A stretch of DNA of 8,120 nt from an uncultured Flavobacterium sp. (lineage in GTDB: Bacteria; Bacteroidota; Bacteroidia; Flavobacteriales; Flavobacteriaceae): positions 1-8,120 of the forward strand of contig CAMPIZ010000063.1 in NCBI GenBank assembly GCA_946886675.1. The letters run 5' to 3'. Made by a program: the position numbers and the translations under genes. The notes beneath the pieces are model-generated. The model searched no databases. It was not told the DNA's origin and was given only the letters and a program-made list of their open reading frames with translations. Below, piece by piece: positions 7,741-8,120 of the stretch; positions within the stretch are counted from its first letter, which is position 1, and each line of letters starts with the position of its first letter.

Positions 7741-8046
7741 ATGAGTCAAAAAATCAGAATAAAACTAAAATCATACGATCACAGCCTTGTAGATAAATCT
7801 GCAGAGAAGATCGTTAAAACTGTAAAAAGTACAGGTGCAGTTGTAACAGGTCCTATTCCGTTACCTACTCACAAAAAGATTTTTACTGTACTACGTTCTC
7901 CACACGTTAACAAAAAATCAAGAGAGCAGTTTGAAGTTAGCTCTTACAAAAGGCTTCTTGATATTTACAGTTCTTCTTCTAAAACTATCGATGCTCTTAT
8001 GAAACTTGAGCTTCCTAGTGGTGTAGAAGTTGAAATTAAAGTGTGA
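7741..8046 (+). CDS. rpsJ: 30S ribosomal protein S10 (NusE)
   Basis: The product has 101 residues (E. coli 103). S10 is a head protein of the small subunit and, as NusE, pairs with NusB in transcription antitermination and contacts NusG to couple transcription and translation. The family signature is seen at [16 protein letters not shown] (28-43), followed by the extended ribosome-contacting loop [20 protein letters not shown] (44-63). It starts 11 bp after fusA with the leader TCTTAAAGAAA and no Shine-Dalgarno sequence, so it is co-transcribed with fusA. In Bacteroidota rpsJ usually opens the S10 cluster (rplC, rplD and so on), expected beyond the right edge. A second stop (TAA) follows the TGA directly. 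Confidence 0.99.
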   Translation: MSQKIRIKLKSYDHSLVDKSAEKIVKTVKSTGAVVTGPIPLPTHKKIFTVLRSPHVNKKSREQFEVSSYKRLLDIYSSSSKTIDALMKLELPSGVEVEIKV

Positions 8047-8061
8047 TAAACAAAAATAAAG

Positions 8062-8111
8062 TAAGAAGGTATCAGGCATAAGCTGGGCTTACTGCCTGAT
8101 ACTTATTCTTA
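8062..8111 (+). promoter_or_regulatory. Long stem-loop downstream of rpsJ, candidate cis-regulatory or processing element
   Basis: GTATCAGGCA (8069-8078) pairs perfectly with TGCCTGATAC (8093-8102). Inside it, TAAGC (8079-8083) pairs with GCTTA (8087-8091) around a TGG loop, leaving one bulged C (8092). Outside it, TAAGAA (8062-8067) can pair with TTCTTA (8106-8111) across a small internal loop (G opposite TTA). That gives up to 21 base pairs in 50 nt. No run of Ts follows directly, so it is not a typical intrinsic terminator, and the operon is expected to continue. An RNase III-type processing site, a ribosomal-protein binding site or an attenuator are all possible. Confidence 0.6.
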
Positions 8112-8120
8112 ATATAAAGT

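Overview
The window looks like a chromosomal segment of a Bacteroidota bacterium, most likely of class Flavobacteriia (Flavobacterium-like). The signs are an AT-rich composition, a Bacteroidota promoter (TTTG-N19-TACATTTG) ahead of rpsL, start codons without Shine-Dalgarno sequences but with A-rich leaders, a type IX secretion (T9SS) C-terminal sorting domain, and the gene order rpsL-rpsG-fusA-rpsJ with no tuf between fusA and rpsJ. The genus is an inference from these traits.

Left part (about 1-2840): a large secreted protein on the + strand. It has a signal peptide, an N-terminal fibronectin/purple-acid-phosphatase-type domain, a calcineurin-like metallophosphoesterase core, a second beta-sandwich linker, three tandem repeats of about 95 residues each carrying a DW[IL]G[IL]Y motif, and a T9SS type A sorting domain. 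It is probably exported and attached to the cell surface or released. A strong hairpin between this gene and the next, convergent gene looks like a shared bidirectional terminator.

Middle part (2839-4503, - strand): an Omp85-superfamily outer-membrane protein (BamA/TamA/ShlB-like) with a signal peptide, POTRA-type periplasmic domains and a beta-barrel with the VRGF loop motif. Its only plausible start is TTG, because an in-frame stop lies two codons upstream. A divergent intergenic region of about 180 bp separates it from the ribosomal genes and holds the rpsL promoter and a short hairpin at the predicted 5' end of the mRNA.

Right part (4686-8046, + strand): a tightly spaced translation operon, rpsL (S12), rpsG (S7), fusA (EF-G) and rpsJ (S10). 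It is the left end of the fused str-S10 ribosomal operon, which presumably continues with rplC beyond the window. After rpsJ lies a long, nearly perfect stem-loop without a clean U-tract, a candidate cis-regulatory or processing element.

No mobile element, CRISPR array, tRNA or rRNA is visible. The most noteworthy items are the stem-loop after rpsJ, the 5'-terminal hairpin of the rpsL mRNA, and the SKICH-like repeats in the secreted phosphoesterase. There is no clear sign of a wholly new multi-gene system.
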